Assembly (NCBI GenBank): GCA_030605565.1
Contig: JAUWIB010000013.1
Coordinates: 1 to 42,532 of the forward strand
From: a bacterium
GTDB lineage: Bacteria > Zixibacteria > MSB-5A5 > GN15 > FEB-12
Reading direction: 5' to 3'
Length of the DNA stretch: 42,532 bases
The notes beneath the pieces are model-generated. The model made no database searches, was not told the DNA's origin, and saw only the letters and a program-made list of their open reading frames with translations. Both the position numbers and the translations under genes were made by a program. The first letter of the stretch is position 1, and each line of letters starts with the position of its first letter. Of the stretch, positions 8,347 through 17,238 are shown in pieces.

Positions 8347-10227
8347 TTGACACACCGATCACCACCCTGGCTGAATCAACTACCAGCGGTCGTGACCGTT
8401 GCGACTCTTATCGCAATTCCATTCGTCTACACGGAACGTTCTGTAGATCCGGTGTTGATGCCCCGCTTGGTGGCATTGTCGGTGGCGGTTCTGATAATCG
8501 GTATCACACAGCTTCTGGCCATCCGATGCTCTCGTCGCGGCGCACCGCCTCTTGAGGGTCACGTCATGCTTATCGTTCTCGCCGGATATGTCCTGACAGT
8601 TGCACTGTCACTCACCCAGGCCGGCAACGTGGCGGAAGGTGTTCTGGAAACTACCAGGGTGGCGCTCATGGCCGCCCTCGTTGTTCTGTTCGCAATCGTG
8701 CTCAGCCGTGAACCGCGCGCGTTCGGCCTGTTGGCGCGAAGCGTGACAGTTGTCGCCGCCGCCATTGCGGTTATTGGACTCTGTCAGTATTATGAGGTTG
8801 CCTTTGAGGGATACGTGCGGGATGGCGGTTTGGCCAATCGCAATCTGCTGGCCTCCGCCCTGTGTCTGATGTTACCGTTTATGGTTTTTGTGAACCTACA
8901 AGGCGGCGCCGCCTGGCGTTGGATAGCCACCGTCGCCGGGGCTCTGTCGGTAGCGGTGGTGGTGCTCAGCAACAGTCGCGCTACGTGGTTCGCTCTGGTG
9001 GTTGCCGGTGTCGCCACTCTGGTTGTTTGGTGGATTAACGTTCGGAAAAAGCAACCGGCAGCGAGGTCTCGGTCAATCCGGCGAAGGTTTGGTGTCGCAG
9101 CTATCTTTGTGGCGGTAGCAACGGCCACGCTGTTTGCGACTCCCTTTGTTCGTAAAGCTGATCAAAAATCGGTACTGACGCGAGTGGCGTCGACAACATC
9201 CTTCAGTGCGGGTTCAGTCGGCGAGCGACTGGCGATGTGGCAGAACAGTCTGGCCATGTTTGCCGATGACCCCTGGCTCGGCATCGGGGCCGGCAACTGG
9301 AAGCTGGTCAGTCCGGCCCACGGACCAATGAGTAAACGGTTGCTGAGAGGTGACTTGTTCTTTCAAAGACCGCACAACGACTACCTCTGGATACTGGCCG
9401 AATCAGGCCCCCTGGCTCTCCTGTGTTACCTGACCCTTTTCGTCTCTGCCCTGGTGTTCTGCGTGCGAGTCCTCAGGCGAAGCAGGAGCCGGGACGATGT
9501 CACCGCGGCTACGGCGCTGCTGTTTGGGCTTATCCTTTACATGGTTATTGCCTTCTTCAGCTATCCCAAAGAGCGCATGGTGCACACTATGCTGGTCTCG
9601 TTGATGTTAGCCGCGTCACTCTCCCTCTATGGCAGAACTGTCACGGCCCGTGTGCCATCCCGCATTAGAGGGCAGGCTGTCCTGACTGTCGTGGCGATTC
9701 TGTTGGCGGCGCCGGCGTTCTTGATCGGGCTGGTTCGATTAGAGGCGGAGTTCCACACCAAGAGAATGCTGACCGCTCGCGCCCAGGGGGATTGGACCTC
9801 CGTCGTACGCGAGATTGATCTGGTTTCATCGCGGTGGATTCAGATCGATCACACCGCCACACCACTGGCCTGGCACCGAGGCATAGCCAACTACACTCTG
9901 GGAAACCACGACACTGCCTTTGACGATTTCAACAGTGCCTTGAAGGTCCATCCGAATCATCTTCACGTGCTAAACAACCTGGCGACCTGCTACGAACAGA
10001 AAGGGATACATGATTCGGCTGAGTACTACTATCGACGTGCGCTTCAGATCGTACCGGGTTTCGAGGAGACAATTATCAATCTGGCCGCCGTGCTGTACAA
10101 CGCGGAGCGATATCAAGAGGCGCTATCGACTTTGGAATCGATATACGCGCCGCTCGACGATGATCGCTACAACCTATATCTGGAGCGCATTAGACAGAAG
10201 ATCGATTCGCTGCCACCCGGCCAATAG
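8347..10227 (+). CDS. O-antigen ligase-like membrane protein with C-terminal TPRs
   Basis: I place the start at TTG 8347 because GGAGAGG (8332-8338) sits 8 bp upstream; the ATG at 8302 would overlap the permease gene and has no ribosome site. The 626-residue product has about a dozen TM helices, then TPR-like repeats over the last 130 residues (around residues 500-615: NLATCYEQKGIHDSAEYYY, NLAAVLYNAERYQEAL). The periplasmic loop has the Wzy_C/WaaL signature GIGAGNW followed by RPHNDYLWILAESG. Such proteins transfer or polymerise glycans in the periplasm or glycosylate pilins. No other polysaccharide genes are nearby, so the substrate is open. Confidence 0.85.
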   Translation: MTHRSPPWLNQLPAVVTVATLIAIPFVYTERSVDPVLMPRLVALSVAVLIIGITQLLAIRCSRRGAPPLEGHVMLIVLAGYVLTVALSLTQAGNVAEGVLETTRVALMAALVVLFAIVLSREPRAFGLLARSVTVVAAAIAVIGLCQYYEVAFEGYVRDGGLANRNLLASALCLMLPFMVFVNLQGGAAWRWIATVAGALSVAVVVLSNSRATWFALVVAGVATLVVWWINVRKKQPAARSRSIRRRFGVAAIFVAVATATLFATPFVRKADQKSVLTRVASTTSFSAGSVGERLAMWQNSLAMFADDPWLGIGAGNWKLVSPAHGPMSKRLLRGDLFFQRPHNDYLWILAESGPLALLCYLTLFVSALVFCVRVLRRSRSRDDVTAATALLFGLILYMVIAFFSYPKERMVHTMLVSLMLAASLSLYGRTVTARVPSRIRGQAVLTVVAILLAAPAFLIGLVRLEAEFHTKRMLTARAQGDWTSVVREIDLVSSRWIQIDHTATPLAWHRGIANYTLGNHDTAFDDFNSALKVHPNHLHVLNNLATCYEQKGIHDSAEYYYRRALQIVPGFEETIINLAAVLYNAERYQEALSTLESIYAPLDDDRYNLYLERIRQKIDSLPPGQ

Positions 10228-10308
10228 AGTTGGGCATCACCCGGTGATTTCAGATCGAATAACAATCGCAAGTCTGCGTATATCCCATGTCCTCGAAAAA
10301 TGAGTCCC

Positions 10309-10455
10309 GTAGGTCGGAACCCCCTTGCGGGTTCCGACTCTCAAATCACTCACCAGAGTCCCGTGTCGGGAAACCTGAACTCTCGACATGTTGTCGGAAC
10401 CTCGTCCGTCGACTCCGCTCCGGACGACCCCTTCGGGGCAGGGGTTCCAACCTAC
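10309..10455. repeat. MITE-like repeat, copy 1 (147 bp)
   Basis: The ends are near-perfect terminal inverted repeats: GTAGGTCGGAACCCC at the left and GGGGTTCCAACCTAC at the right (14 of 15 match as inverted). The interior contains further palindromes, including TCGTCCG...CGGACGA. It is nearly identical to copies at 12908-13075 and 14618-14764. It has no coding capacity of its own; short frames crossing it are shadows. Confidence 0.85.
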
Positions 10456-10471
10456 GAAGCTGGTCGGGACC

Positions 10472-10570
10472 ATGTTTGGGATCATGGGAGGTTTGCTGGG
10501 TGTCTTTATGCCGGTTCTGGCCGTACTCATGATTGTGTCCGGAGTCGTCTGGTTGCTATCGCAAGCCTGA
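10472..10570 (+). CDS. Possible 32-residue single-TM protein
   Basis: ATG 10472 to TGA 10568-10570 encodes a peptide that is almost all one hydrophobic helix (MFGIMGGLLGVFMPVLAV...LLSQA). It begins 17 bp after the MITE-like repeat. There is no convincing ribosome site, so it may be the tail of a gene whose 5' part was displaced by the repeat, or a genuine small membrane protein. Confidence 0.3.
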   Translation: MFGIMGGLLGVFMPVLAVLMIVSGVVWLLSQA

Positions 10571-10645
10571 GCACGGAACCGTCTTATCGAGACCGCCATC
10601 GAATCCCCAAGTCGGGCCATAGGCGTTTCTCAGAATCTGCTTGTG

Positions 10646-10683
10646 GCCGGTCGCACTCGTGGCCGGCTTTTCTGTTCCTTTTT
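10646..10683 (+). terminator. Possible terminator before tex
   Basis: GCCGG (10646-10650) pairs with CCGGC (10663-10667), followed by TTTTCTGTTCCTTTTT. The stem is short but GC-only and the T-rich tail is good. Confidence 0.45.
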
Positions 10684-10737
10684 CCTGCTGCACTGTGTAT
10701 CTTAGCCATGATAGTTTAACAAATCGCCGAAGGAACC

Positions 10738-12870
10738 ATGAGTAGCATACATACCGCCAAAATCGCCCGAGAACTCAGCCTGTCTGCAAAGCAGGTTGAA
10801 TCGACTGTGACGTTGCTTGATGATGACGCCACCGTGCCGTTCATCGCCCGTTATCGCAAAGAAATAACCGGCAACCTCGATGAAGTGCAAATCACCGCCA
10901 TCCGTGACCGCATGGCGCAACTGCGCGATCTGGATAAACGACGTGAGGCAATCGTCAAATCGCTGACAGAACGCGACCTCCTGACCGATGAACTGCAAGC
11001 GAAGCTGGACGCAGCCGAGACCATGAGCGTTCTGGAGGACATCTACCTGCCCTTCAAACCCAAGCGTCGCACGCGGGCCACTATCGCTCGCGAGCGGGGC
11101 CTGGAACCGCTGGCCGAATTGCTGTTCGCGCAGGACAACATCGATCCGTACCACGAGGCGTCAGCGTTCGTTGACGAGGAAAAGGAAGTCGCCTCGGTTG
11201 AGGATGCTCTAGCCGGGGCGCGAGATATTGTCGCCGAGTGGATCAACGAAGCGGCCGACGCCCGCGCCTGCATGAGGCAACTGTTCGCCCAACGTGGCGT
11301 CATCAGTTCCACCATGATTCCCGGCAAAGAAGAAGAAGGCGCCAAGTTCTCAGACTATTTCGACTGGGAGGAACCGATCAGGGAGATCCCTTCGCATCGT
11401 TTGTTGGCTATGCGTCGCGGTGAGGATGAATCCGTTCTTCGGCTCAAGATCGCACCTCCTGAAGATGAAGCTCTGGCCATCCTGGAGGACATATTTGTCA
11501 TTGGCAACAACGCTGCCTCGCAACAGGTGGCGTTGGCGGCGCAGGATTGTTACAAACGCTTGCTGGCGCCGGCCATGGAAACCGAGTTGCGCAATCTCTC
11601 CAAGGAAGCGGCCGACCGCGAGGCTATCCGCGTCTTCGCCGACAACGTGCGCGAACTATTGATGACCTCTCCCCTGCCGCGCAAGAACGTCCTGGCTATC
11701 GATCCCGGTTTTCGCACCGGATGCAAGGTCGTGTGCCTCGATCGTCAGGGATCATTGCAGCATCACACCACGGTTTTCCCGCACGGCTCGGAGAAACAAC
11801 GCAACGAGGCAGCCGGGGATATCAAGGCCATGTGTGCCCGGTTCAAGATCAACGTTATCGCTATCGGTAACGGTACCGCCGGACGGGAGAGCGATGCTTT
11901 CGTGCGCGAGGTCGGTCTGCCCGAACACATCGTGGTTGAAATGGTCAACGAATCCGGCGCCTCGATTTATTCGGCGTCCGAAGTTGCCCGAGAGGAGTTT
12001 CCGGAGCACGATATCACCGTGCGTGGCGCGGTGTCGATCGGCCGTCGTCTGATGGACCCAATGGCGGAACTGGTCAAGATCGATCCCAAGTCGATCGGCG
12101 TCGGTCAGTATCAGCACGATGTCGACCAGACCGCCCTAAAGCAATCACTGGATGACACGGTGATGAGTTGTGTCAATACGGTCGGCGTCGAGGTCAACAC
12201 GGCCAGTAAGCAGATTCTTACTTATGTATCGGGGCTCGGCCCCGCACTGGCGCAAAATATGGTGGCGTACCGCAACGAAAACGGGCCGTTCAAATCGCGA
12301 GCGGCTTTCAAGAAGGTTTCGCGATTAGGTCCCAAGGCTTTCGAGCAAGCGGCCGGGTTTCTGCGCATCGCCGACACCAAGAATCCGCTTGACTCAAGCG
12401 CGGTGCATCCGGAGAGTTATCCCGTGGTCGAGAAGATGGCTCGTGATCTCGGCTGCACCGTGTCGCAACTGATGCAGGATGAAACGCTGCGCAAGAAGAT
12501 CAAACTACACGACTATGTCTCCGGTAAGGTCGGCCTGCCGACATTGACCGACATCATGGAAGAACTGGCCAAACCGGGGCGCGATCCTCGCAAGGAGTTC
12601 GAGTCGTTCTCCTTCGACGAATCGGTCACGAAGATAGAAGACCTCAAAGCCGGGATGGAGCTACCGGGCATTGTCACGAACGTCACGAATTTCGGCGCCT
12701 TTGTTGACATCGGGGTGCATCAGGACGGCCTAGTGCATATAAGCGAACTGGCCGACCGCTTCGTGAAGGACCCTGCTGAGATTGTCAAGGTGCACCAGAA
12801 GGTGCGCGTCACTGTGCTCTCCATCGACCTTGAGCGCAAACGCATCGGGCTAAGTATGCGGGCGCAGTGA
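10738..12870 (+). CDS. tex: Tex, RNA-binding transcription accessory protein
   Basis: The 710-residue protein has the Tex domain order: an N-terminal helical domain, a YqgF/RNase-H-like domain starting at VLAIDPGFRTGCKV (near residue 318), helix-hairpin-helix motifs (YVSGLGPALAQNMVAYR near residue 495, then FKKVSRLGPKAFEQAAGF), and a C-terminal S1 domain (GIVTNVTNFGAFVDIGVHQD, about residue 642). Tex is a conserved cytoplasmic nucleic-acid-binding factor linked to transcription and, in some species, toxin expression. GAAGGA just precedes the ATG. The gene stands alone between repeat-rich intergenic regions. Confidence 0.95.
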   Translation: MSSIHTAKIARELSLSAKQVESTVTLLDDDATVPFIARYRKEITGNLDEVQITAIRDRMAQLRDLDKRREAIVKSLTERDLLTDELQAKLDAAETMSVLEDIYLPFKPKRRTRATIARERGLEPLAELLFAQDNIDPYHEASAFVDEEKEVASVEDALAGARDIVAEWINEAADARACMRQLFAQRGVISSTMIPGKEEEGAKFSDYFDWEEPIREIPSHRLLAMRRGEDESVLRLKIAPPEDEALAILEDIFVIGNNAASQQVALAAQDCYKRLLAPAMETELRNLSKEAADREAIRVFADNVRELLMTSPLPRKNVLAIDPGFRTGCKVVCLDRQGSLQHHTTVFPHGSEKQRNEAAGDIKAMCARFKINVIAIGNGTAGRESDAFVREVGLPEHIVVEMVNESGASIYSASEVAREEFPEHDITVRGAVSIGRRLMDPMAELVKIDPKSIGVGQYQHDVDQTALKQSLDDTVMSCVNTVGVEVNTASKQILTYVSGLGPALAQNMVAYRNENGPFKSRAAFKKVSRLGPKAFEQAAGFLRIADTKNPLDSSAVHPESYPVVEKMARDLGCTVSQLMQDETLRKKIKLHDYVSGKVGLPTLTDIMEELAKPGRDPRKEFESFSFDESVTKIEDLKAGMELPGIVTNVTNFGAFVDIGVHQDGLVHISELADRFVKDPAEIVKVHQKVRVTVLSIDLERKRIGLSMRAQ

Positions 12871-12907
12871 GCGCGAATTACCGACTACCTTGTTTGCCAG
12901 TAGACCC

Positions 12908-13075
12908 GTAGGTCGGAACCCCCTTGTGGGTTCCGACTCTCTAATCACTCACCAGAGTCCCGTGTCGGGATACCTGAGCTCTCGACATGTTGTCGGAACC
13001 TCGTCCGTCGACTCCGCTCCGGACGACACGGTCAAGCCGTGTTTCTCGTCCTTCGGGGCAGGGGTTCCAACCTAC
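12908..13075. repeat. MITE-like repeat, copy 2 (168 bp, with 21-bp insertion)
   Basis: It has the same ends and interior as copy 1, plus 21 extra bases in the right half carrying their own hairpin (ACACGG-TCAAG-CCGTGT, about 13026-13042). The flank CCTACGAAGCTACGAAGCTGA is shared with copy 3. It lies 38 bp after the tex stop. Confidence 0.85.
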
Positions 13076-13120
13076 GAAGCTACGAAGCTGACCAACCTTG
13101 TTTGCCTGTCACCGTCTCTT

Positions 13121-13144
13121 GTCACCCTGAGCGGAGTCGAAGGG
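13121..13144. repeat. REP-like repeat (CCTGAGCGGAGTCGAAGG family)
   Basis: One copy of a short interspersed motif that recurs at 24171-24215 and three times in 24830-24943. It is an imperfect palindrome. Its 12-base core GAGCGGAGTCGA also occurs, inverted, inside the MITE-like copies. Confidence 0.75.
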
Positions 13145-13245
13145 TCTGTCTTCTCTTGCAGGCGATCACACAGCATAAATGGGTTCGTTTCGTGCATTTT
13201 TGTATTCGGATAATAGGATCGTTGGTGATTCCGAAGCCGGCATGA

Positions 13246-13826
13246 GTAAGTCCTTTAGTCGATAATGGCGGGTTCGAGGACGGCATCTACTTTTCTGTTA
13301 GCCATTGGTTGCTCCTTTACTGATGACTGTGCCATCGCTTTTTGGGGGTTATTGATACTGTTCTTGTGCGTGGCGTGGGGATCCTGGTCGGTAGCGGAGA
13401 TAACACACCCGTGAATCCGCTCTCTATTGGGAACTTTGAAAAAGAACTCCGTGCATAGTGTACGTCTTCGTGCACCAAAAAGTCCGCGTGACCGTCATTG
13501 CGAGGCGTCCGCCATCGGCGGATGCTGCGGCAATCTCATTGTCCACGTGATCGGGTGGCCCAGATGCTCGTCCTGGTTTCAAGTCTTCAACCGTAGGTCG
13601 AAACCCCTGCGGTTTCGACACCGGCGTAGCCGGTTCTTTGGTACCCCGTCTAAAGCGAAGCGACGGGTGGGATCTTGTGTAAGCATACTATTCAGGGCTC
13701 ACCCTTTCGGCGGGCTACGGGATCAGAAACCCGGGGCAAGCCCACGGGCCACCCAGCGACTCTGTTCCCCGCGTAGGGTCGGGGCTTGTCTCCGACCATT
13801 CGCACGGGGCGACACAAGGCCGCCCC
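13246..13826. other. Gene-free, repeat-dense region
   Basis: No credible gene is seen here. 13493-13540 is a dispersed palindromic repeat of the GTCATTGCGAGG...GCGGCAATCTC type. 13593-13620 is a truncated MITE end (GTAGGTCGAAACCCC followed by a hairpin). 13770-13797 matches, in inverse orientation, the repeats inside the gene at 26954-29605, and 13806-13830 holds a related ACACAAGGCCGCCCC piece. On the minus strand, 13305-13255 could encode a 16-residue peptide behind a strong AAAGGAG site, but it overlaps a repeat that recurs near 25027, so I do not call it a gene. Confidence 0.6.
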
Positions 13827-14483
13827 CTACGCGTTGAGGAGCCTCGACCGGAGCCAGGCGTGCAGGAAGCCGAGGACGTAGCATACCAACCCGACAATCA
13901 GCAGCCAGTACATGTACGGTTGGGGCATCTGGAAATTGCAGACGGCGTTGGTGTCGTGCATAAATGAATACAGGATGTCGCCCGTACCGAGAAGCGATAA
14001 CGTCACCAAAACCACCGTCGGTCGGAACGTCTTGCCGCGTGCATACAGTCTCGTGATGGCCAGGCCGAACAGGACCATCAACAGCGCGATCAATATCGGC
14101 GCGATCACCGGCGCCAGCCAGGGACGTGGGATCAAGAAGAGTACATCCCACTCGACCAGCGACGACGGCCAGTCGATCGTCACCCACAACCAGACATAAT
14201 AGAAGATGTCCCAGACACCGAAGATGATCAGGAAATACCCGAACCGCTCCCAGAAGCGCCGTCCGGCCAGCGCGGCTACCGACATTATCATGAGCAGTGA
14301 AGCTGCCTCGCGAGCGATCTCGACGCACAGGATATCGCCGGGAATGATTCTCAGCGGCAGCGAGAAGCCTTCCGGATAGATCAACTCGCGCAGGTACACC
14401 ACCACCGCCGCTTCGAAATAGGCCATGCAGAGACCGAAGAGAACGACGGATGTCAGACGATAGCCGTAGGGAATCCGGTTCAC
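13827..14483 (-). CDS. Multi-pass membrane protein, unknown function
   Basis: I choose GTG 14483 because GAGGA lies 4-5 bp upstream on the minus strand; a TTG at 14540 would add 19 residues but lacks a ribosome site. The 218-residue product has about six TM helices and recognisable islands FEAAVVVYLRELIYPEGF and WDIFYYVWLW, typical of a conserved uncharacterised bacterial membrane protein. There are no catalytic motifs. It is flanked on both sides by dispersed repeats and stands alone on its strand. Confidence 0.7.
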   Translation of the reverse strand: MNRIPYGYRLTSVVLFGLCMAYFEAAVVVYLRELIYPEGFSLPLRIIPGDILCVEIAREAASLLMIMSVAALAGRRFWERFGYFLIIFGVWDIFYYVWLWVTIDWPSSLVEWDVLFLIPRPWLAPVIAPILIALLMVLFGLAITRLYARGKTFRPTVVLVTLSLLGTGDILYSFMHDTNAVCNFQMPQPYMYWLLIVGLVCYVLGFLHAWLRSRLLNA

Positions 14484-14575
14484 AAAATCCTCGATGTTGA
14501 TGCTTCCATTTACCGGGTAATAAAGCGCGAGAAGGAGCAAAAGGCAACCAGGTTAGTTTGGAGAACACGCTATTT

Positions 14576-14603
14576 GGGGCAGACGAGGGCGTCTGCCGCC
14601 CAC
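14576..14603. repeat. Short palindromic repeat, identical to one inside the S16 gene
   Basis: This 28-bp sequence, with the palindrome GGCAGAC-GAGGGC-GTCTGCC, is identical to 28875-28902. Here it is intergenic; there it is part of a coding sequence. Confidence 0.8.
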
Positions 14604-14617
14604 AGAAGCTTGGTCCC

Positions 14618-14764
14618 GTAGGTCGGAACCCCCTTGCGGGTTCCGACTCTCAAATCACTCACCAAAGTCCCGTGTCGGGAAACCTGAGCTCTCGACATGT
14701 TGTCGGAACCTCGTCCGTCGACTCCGCTCCGGACGACCCCTTCGGGGCAGGGGTTCCAACCTAC
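14618..14764. repeat. MITE-like repeat, copy 3 (147 bp)
   Basis: It has the same length and ends as copy 1, with only a few differences in the interior. Only 14 bp separate it from the palindromic repeat at 14576-14603. The remaining intergenic DNA to 14923 holds no other clear signal. Confidence 0.85.
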
Positions 14765-14923
14765 GAAGCTACGAAGCTGAGAGTCTGATTACAGCAACCG
14801 GTTATAGCAGATCGTCGGGTCACACCGTCGATTGCATCGACGCCAAGACCCGACGGAACGATCCTGTGGGACAGCCTCAGGGTGTCGGCCGCCTACGGAG
14901 ATTAACAGAGCGCAAACCTAAAC

Positions 14924-14953
14924 TTGACAACAATTGGCCGATGATCTTACTAT
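14924..14953 (+). promoter_or_regulatory. Promoter for the lpoB operon
   Basis: TTGACA (14924-14929) and TACTAT (14948-14953) are 18 bp apart, about 43 bp before the ATG at 14996. Confidence 0.65.
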
Positions 14954-14995
14954 TGGATCAGAGAGAATGTTTTTACCAAGAGAAAGGAACCAGTA

Positions 14996-15592
14996 ATGAA
15001 GACGATGGCAATTGCCCTTTTGATTTTGGGCCTGACCTTAGGCTGCGGCGGCGGCAAGACCGTAACTCGGTTGGACACCGCAAGTGTCACCGATCTAAGC
15101 GGCAAGTGGAATGACACCGACTCGCGCCTGGTGGCCGAAGAGATGATCGCCGACTGTCTCAGCCGGGCCTGGCTGCAGAATTTCGCAGTGGCCAAGAGCA
15201 CGAAACCGGTCGTGACGGTGGGCGCCATCCGTAACGAAACCAGCGAGCATATCGCTATGGGGACGTTCATCGCCGATTTCGAGCGCAAACTTATCAACTC
15301 CGCCCAGATACGGTTCGTTGCCGCCAAGGAACAGCGATCCGAAGTGCGCGAGGAACGATGGGAACAGCAGGAGTTCGCCTCAAAAGAAACAGCCAAGCGG
15401 CTGCGGGAAGAACTCGGGGCGGACTTTATCCTGCAGGGCGCGATCAAGACTATCACCGATCAGGAGGGCAAGGACCGCGTAGTGTTCTACCAAACCGACC
15501 TTGAGATGATAAACATTGAGTCCATGGAGAAAGTCTGGATCGGGACCAGGAAGATCAAGAAAGGCATCACTCAGGGCGACTGGAAGCGGTAG
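14996..15592 (+). CDS. lpoB: LpoB-like penicillin-binding protein activator lipoprotein
   Basis: The 198-residue product has a lipoprotein signal (LILGLTLGC, lipidated Cys at 17) and the LpoB domain: LSGKWNDTDSRLVAEEM, VVTVGAIRNETSEHI, RFVAAKEQR, and LREELGADFILQGAI near residue 145. In E. coli, LpoB is an outer-membrane lipoprotein that reaches through the periplasm to stimulate PBP1b. The ATG follows AGAAAGGA. The next gene begins 7 bp after the stop, so the two are cotranscribed. This pairing (LpoB with a COG3014-type lipoprotein) recurs in many bacteria. Confidence 0.85.
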   Translation: MKTMAIALLILGLTLGCGGGKTVTRLDTASVTDLSGKWNDTDSRLVAEEMIADCLSRAWLQNFAVAKSTKPVVTVGAIRNETSEHIAMGTFIADFERKLINSAQIRFVAAKEQRSEVREERWEQQEFASKETAKRLREELGADFILQGAIKTITDQEGKDRVVFYQTDLEMINIESMEKVWIGTRKIKKGITQGDWKR

Positions 15593-15598
15593 GCAACG

Positions 15599-17002
15599 AT
15601 GGCGCACAGCGTCACCGCGGCACGATTCATCGCGCTCCTTCTCTCGACCGTGCTGGTCGGACTGGGGTGCTCCAGTCTGGCCACCAAGCAAGGGTTCTAC
15701 CAACCGATCACGGCTGAACTGCGCGCCGGAAACGCTGCGACGGCTCAGCAGATGCTCGAGGCAGCGCGTGATAAGGGCAAGTATGCCGAGAAGGACCGCC
15801 TGCTGTACTTCATCGATGCCGGCATGCTGGCTCACTACGCCGGCGATTACCAACTCAGTAATGAAAAACTGAGCGTCGCCGAAGAAGCGGCCGAGGAACT
15901 GTTCACCAAGTCGGTATCGCGAGCAGCCGCCTCGCTGCTTCTGAATGACAATATCCTCGAGTACGCCGGTGAGGACTATGAGGTTCTCTATACCAATCTG
16001 ATCATGGCCCTCAACTACGCTGCGCTGGGGAAGTTCGAGGATGCTTTCGTTGAGATCAAACGCGCCAACCTGAAACTGGAACTTCTCGAGCAAAAGTACG
16101 CCGACGCCGCTGCAACCTACCAGCGCGGCCTGGCTGAAGATACCAACAATGTCGAGATTGAGTACGACCTGCCGAAGTTGCGATTTCACAACGACGCCCT
16201 GGCTCGCTACCTGAGTATGCACATGTACGCAGCGGTCGGCAAGTATGATGACGCTCGAATAGATTTCGACTATCTCGGCGAGGCTTTCCGCCTCCAGTCT
16301 CATATCTACGATTTCGCCATGCCGGATGTGGCCTACTACTCCGATACGGCCGCCATCCTCAGCGTTGTTGCATTGGTGGGCCTGGCGCCGGTCAAGAAGG
16401 CAATCAGCCTTCGTATTCGCACCGACAAGGACCTTGGTCTGGTGCAAGTGCTTTACGATGACCCGTCGATGGCCGGCGCAGAATACGGACATCTCCCGGT
16501 CAACGTCAAAGCGGACTACTATTTCAAATTTGCCCTGCCCACGATAGTGCCGCGCCCTTCGCAGGTTGCAGGTGTGGAAGTGCTGGTGGACGGTCAACCG
16601 GTGGGGCGATTACAGTTAATTGAAGACGTCGGCGCGGTAGCTCGTGAAACGTTCGAGGCTCGAAAAACTCTGATTTACATTCGTTCGGTTGCGCGAGCGA
16701 TTGCCAAGGGTCTGGCCGCGCACAAGCTGAAGAAAAAGGCGGACACCGGAGGTCTCGAGGGCTGGCTTAAGAAAGCGGCCATCGATATCGGCGCCGATCT
16801 CATCGAGAACGCCGATCTGCGATCAACCCAGTTCCTGCCGGGTCGTGTGCTGGTGGGCGACTTTGAAGTTGCACCGGGTCAACACAACGTGGTCCTGCGC
16901 TATTTTTCTGCCGATGGCCACGAGATTGAACGAGTCCATCACGGCGAATTCGATGTTGTCCGGCAGGGATGGAACCTTATCGAGTTGTCTCTGCCGCAGT
17001 AG
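15599..17002 (+). CDS. COG3014-type TPR-like lipoprotein
   Basis: The 467-residue product has a lipoprotein signal peptide ending in VLVGLGC (Cys24). TPR-like helical repeats follow to about residue 230 (AGNAATAQQMLEAARDKG, IMALNYAALGKFEDAFVEI, AAVGKYDDARIDFDYLGEAF). A beta-rich C-terminal half contains VEVLVDGQPVGRLQLIEDV and a last domain resembling a PEGA-like surface fold (APGQHNVVLRYFSADG). It matches the uncharacterised COG3014 family by arrangement. It is coupled to lpoB upstream, so a role in cell-wall synthesis or envelope organisation is likely but not shown. Confidence 0.75.
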   Translation: MAHSVTAARFIALLLSTVLVGLGCSSLATKQGFYQPITAELRAGNAATAQQMLEAARDKGKYAEKDRLLYFIDAGMLAHYAGDYQLSNEKLSVAEEAAEELFTKSVSRAAASLLLNDNILEYAGEDYEVLYTNLIMALNYAALGKFEDAFVEIKRANLKLELLEQKYADAAATYQRGLAEDTNNVEIEYDLPKLRFHNDALARYLSMHMYAAVGKYDDARIDFDYLGEAFRLQSHIYDFAMPDVAYYSDTAAILSVVALVGLAPVKKAISLRIRTDKDLGLVQVLYDDPSMAGAEYGHLPVNVKADYYFKFALPTIVPRPSQVAGVEVLVDGQPVGRLQLIEDVGAVARETFEARKTLIYIRSVARAIAKGLAAHKLKKKADTGGLEGWLKKAAIDIGADLIENADLRSTQFLPGRVLVGDFEVAPGQHNVVLRYFSADGHEIERVHHGEFDVVRQGWNLIELSLPQ

Positions 17003-17163
17003 ACAGTCGGCATATTTCCTACGCGTAGAATCCTCTATCGGCTACGGGAGGGCGCAGGGTCTCAATCCGCCCACGTAGGATCAGGAACATGCAAAGCAAA
17101 CTTATGAGACAGTCTCTGTAGAACTGCTTCATGGGAGATGGCGATTGGCGAGCCGGAAATCCC

Positions 17164-17192
17164 TTGGTCAAATGGAGAATAAGCCCTATCTT
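17164..17192 (+). promoter_or_regulatory. Candidate promoter for the large secreted protein
   Basis: TTGGTC (17164-17169) and TATCTT (17187-17192) are 17 bp apart, about 47 bp before the ATG at 17239. Confidence 0.45.
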
Positions 17193-17238
17193 ACAGAGAT
17201 TCAGGTTACTGCAGACGAAAACCACAGGAGTGTATATC

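Noticed and set aside
10300-10719. 139-residue frame crossing the first MITE-like copy
   Set aside because: It is the translation of the repeat and flanks; similar peptides (SDSQITHQSPVSG) appear at every copy.
13255-13305. 16-residue minus-strand ORF behind a strong AAAGGAG site
   Set aside because: It overlaps a dispersed sequence (GGCGGGTTCGA[G/A]GACGG) that recurs near 25027; too short to support as a gene.
13723-14568. 281-residue minus-strand frame
   Set aside because: Arginine-rich shadow of the membrane protein gene in another frame.
12871-14995. CRISPR array
   Set aside because: The repeats are few, long, palindromic and irregularly spaced, with no uniform spacers and no cas genes.
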